Assembly: GCA_008931825.1 (NCBI GenBank)
Contig: QXVZ01011791.1
Location: 1-21,650 of the forward strand
Direction: 5' to 3'
From: Phallusia fumigata
Taxonomy: Eukaryota; Chordata; Ascidiacea; Phlebobranchia; Ascidiidae
DNA length: 21,650 nucleotides
Shown: positions 21,156 to 21,650 of the stretch, piece after piece
Layout: each line of letters opens with the position of its first letter
Position numbering within the stretch: the first letter of the stretch is position 1
The notes under the pieces: model-generated
The model's database searches: none
Told to the model about the DNA's origin: nothing
What the model saw: only the letters and a program-made list of their open reading frames with translations
Translations under genes and position numbers: made by a program

Positions 21156-21650
21156 GTAAGAATACAATACCTATTTTTTAGCATACTTGGTATGAGAACT
21201 ATTTCGGTTTGTTGTTCTACTTAACTGGAAACTGTTGTTGGGTTATGCTTAAGGTAATCCGCCGTTGAGCTGCCTGCTGCTTTTTGCTTTTCTTTTATCT
21301 GTCGTTTTCTTTTTTGTAGAGTTAGTGGGTTTAATTTTGGTTAACTCAGTGGTTCCAAAACCTTTTGTAATGCACTTCCCCCTTCGTGATGTGGTTTAAA
21401 GTACTAATGAAATGTTTGGAACCGCTGACCCACCAAAAAAAAACAATACTAAACTTATCATGAATAACTTAAATACAAGTGAAACCAAATAGGAATTTTT
21501 ACAGGAAAAAGACCCCGAATGTGGTTTAAGAACTACATTTAGTAGCTCAAGTTAGATCTACCTACAAAACTGGATCTTAAAAAATATAAAATATAAAATA
21601 TACACATAGTCCTTGTCAAGCAAGTTGGCGTTTCCAACTCTAAGAACAAA
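21156..21650 (+). other. GPR161 intron 10 (5' part, runs off the window)
   Basis: Starts at the donor GTAAGA after a phase-2 exon end. The following exon should encode the rest of TM7 and the tail. No acceptor followed by a plausible TM7/NPxxY continuation is visible before the window ends. Confidence 0.65.
21347..21427. mobile_element. Short hAT-like terminal-inverted-repeat remnant
   Basis: 81 bp with ends cagtggttccaaaa and gtttggaaccgctg, which pair in 12 of 14 positions. CAGTGGTTC-type termini are seen in hAT-family MITEs. There is no matching target duplication in the adjacent 8 bases. Confidence 0.45.

Noticed and set aside
1..21650. CRISPR arrays, bacterial operons, tRNA/rRNA genes, viral insertions
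   Set aside because: None seen. The window is spliced eukaryotic DNA, and no box-B-like GTTCRA motif sat in a foldable tRNA context.

Overview
The window is nuclear DNA of an animal and most likely of an ascidian tunicate of the Ciona type. The genes are intron-rich with short introns (mostly 55-350 bp), obey GT-AG throughout, and have chordate-style orthologues (H6PD with fused lactonase, Axin, GPR161). The noncoding DNA is AT-rich. Near-identical duplicated blocks at single-N joins look like highly polymorphic alleles. The species assignment is inference.

Layout: (1) 11-814 (+) holds the last exons of a Pro/Gly/Met-rich protein that I do not recognise. (2) 1024-3891 (-) is a complete seven-exon H6PD gene encoding the bifunctional ER glucose-6-phosphate dehydrogenase/6-phosphogluconolactonase (799 codons plus stop); it converges tail-to-tail on gene 1. 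(3) 3892-5337 is a divergent intergenic region with a possible small two-exon minus-strand gene and TCF/LEF-like sites. (4) 5338-9877 (+) is a complete ten-exon Axin gene (840 codons plus stop) with a tankyrase-type motif, RGS domain, GSK3- and beta-catenin-binding segments and DIX domain. (5) 9878-13432 is the Axin 3' flank and the upstream region of the next gene, present as copies A, B and C joined at single Ns; probably a haplotype/contig-join artefact. (6) 13433-15950 (+) is a BTB/POZ protein gene with no visible zinc fingers. (7) 16874 to beyond the right edge (+) is a GPR161-like class A GPCR gene, ten exons visible up to TM7. One of its exons is duplicated at another single-N join, and its introns hold hAT-like terminal-inverted-repeat elements.

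The exon models rest on phase bookkeeping: for H6PD, Axin, the BTB gene and GPR161 every junction joins in phase and the totals close to whole codons, and the joins fall where family conservation continues. Functionally, Axin is the scaffold of the beta-catenin destruction complex, GPR161 is a ciliary negative regulator of Hedgehog signalling, and H6PD supplies NADPH in the ER lumen. I see no operon-like logic linking them.

I found no convincing undescribed multi-gene system. The points most worth a second look are the N-joined false duplications (which would mislead gene models), the sharp GC-rich island over the Axin DIX exon, the perfect TCF consensus upstream of Axin, the enlarged third intracellular loop of GPR161, and the Ser/Thr-rich insertion in the Axin RGS domain.
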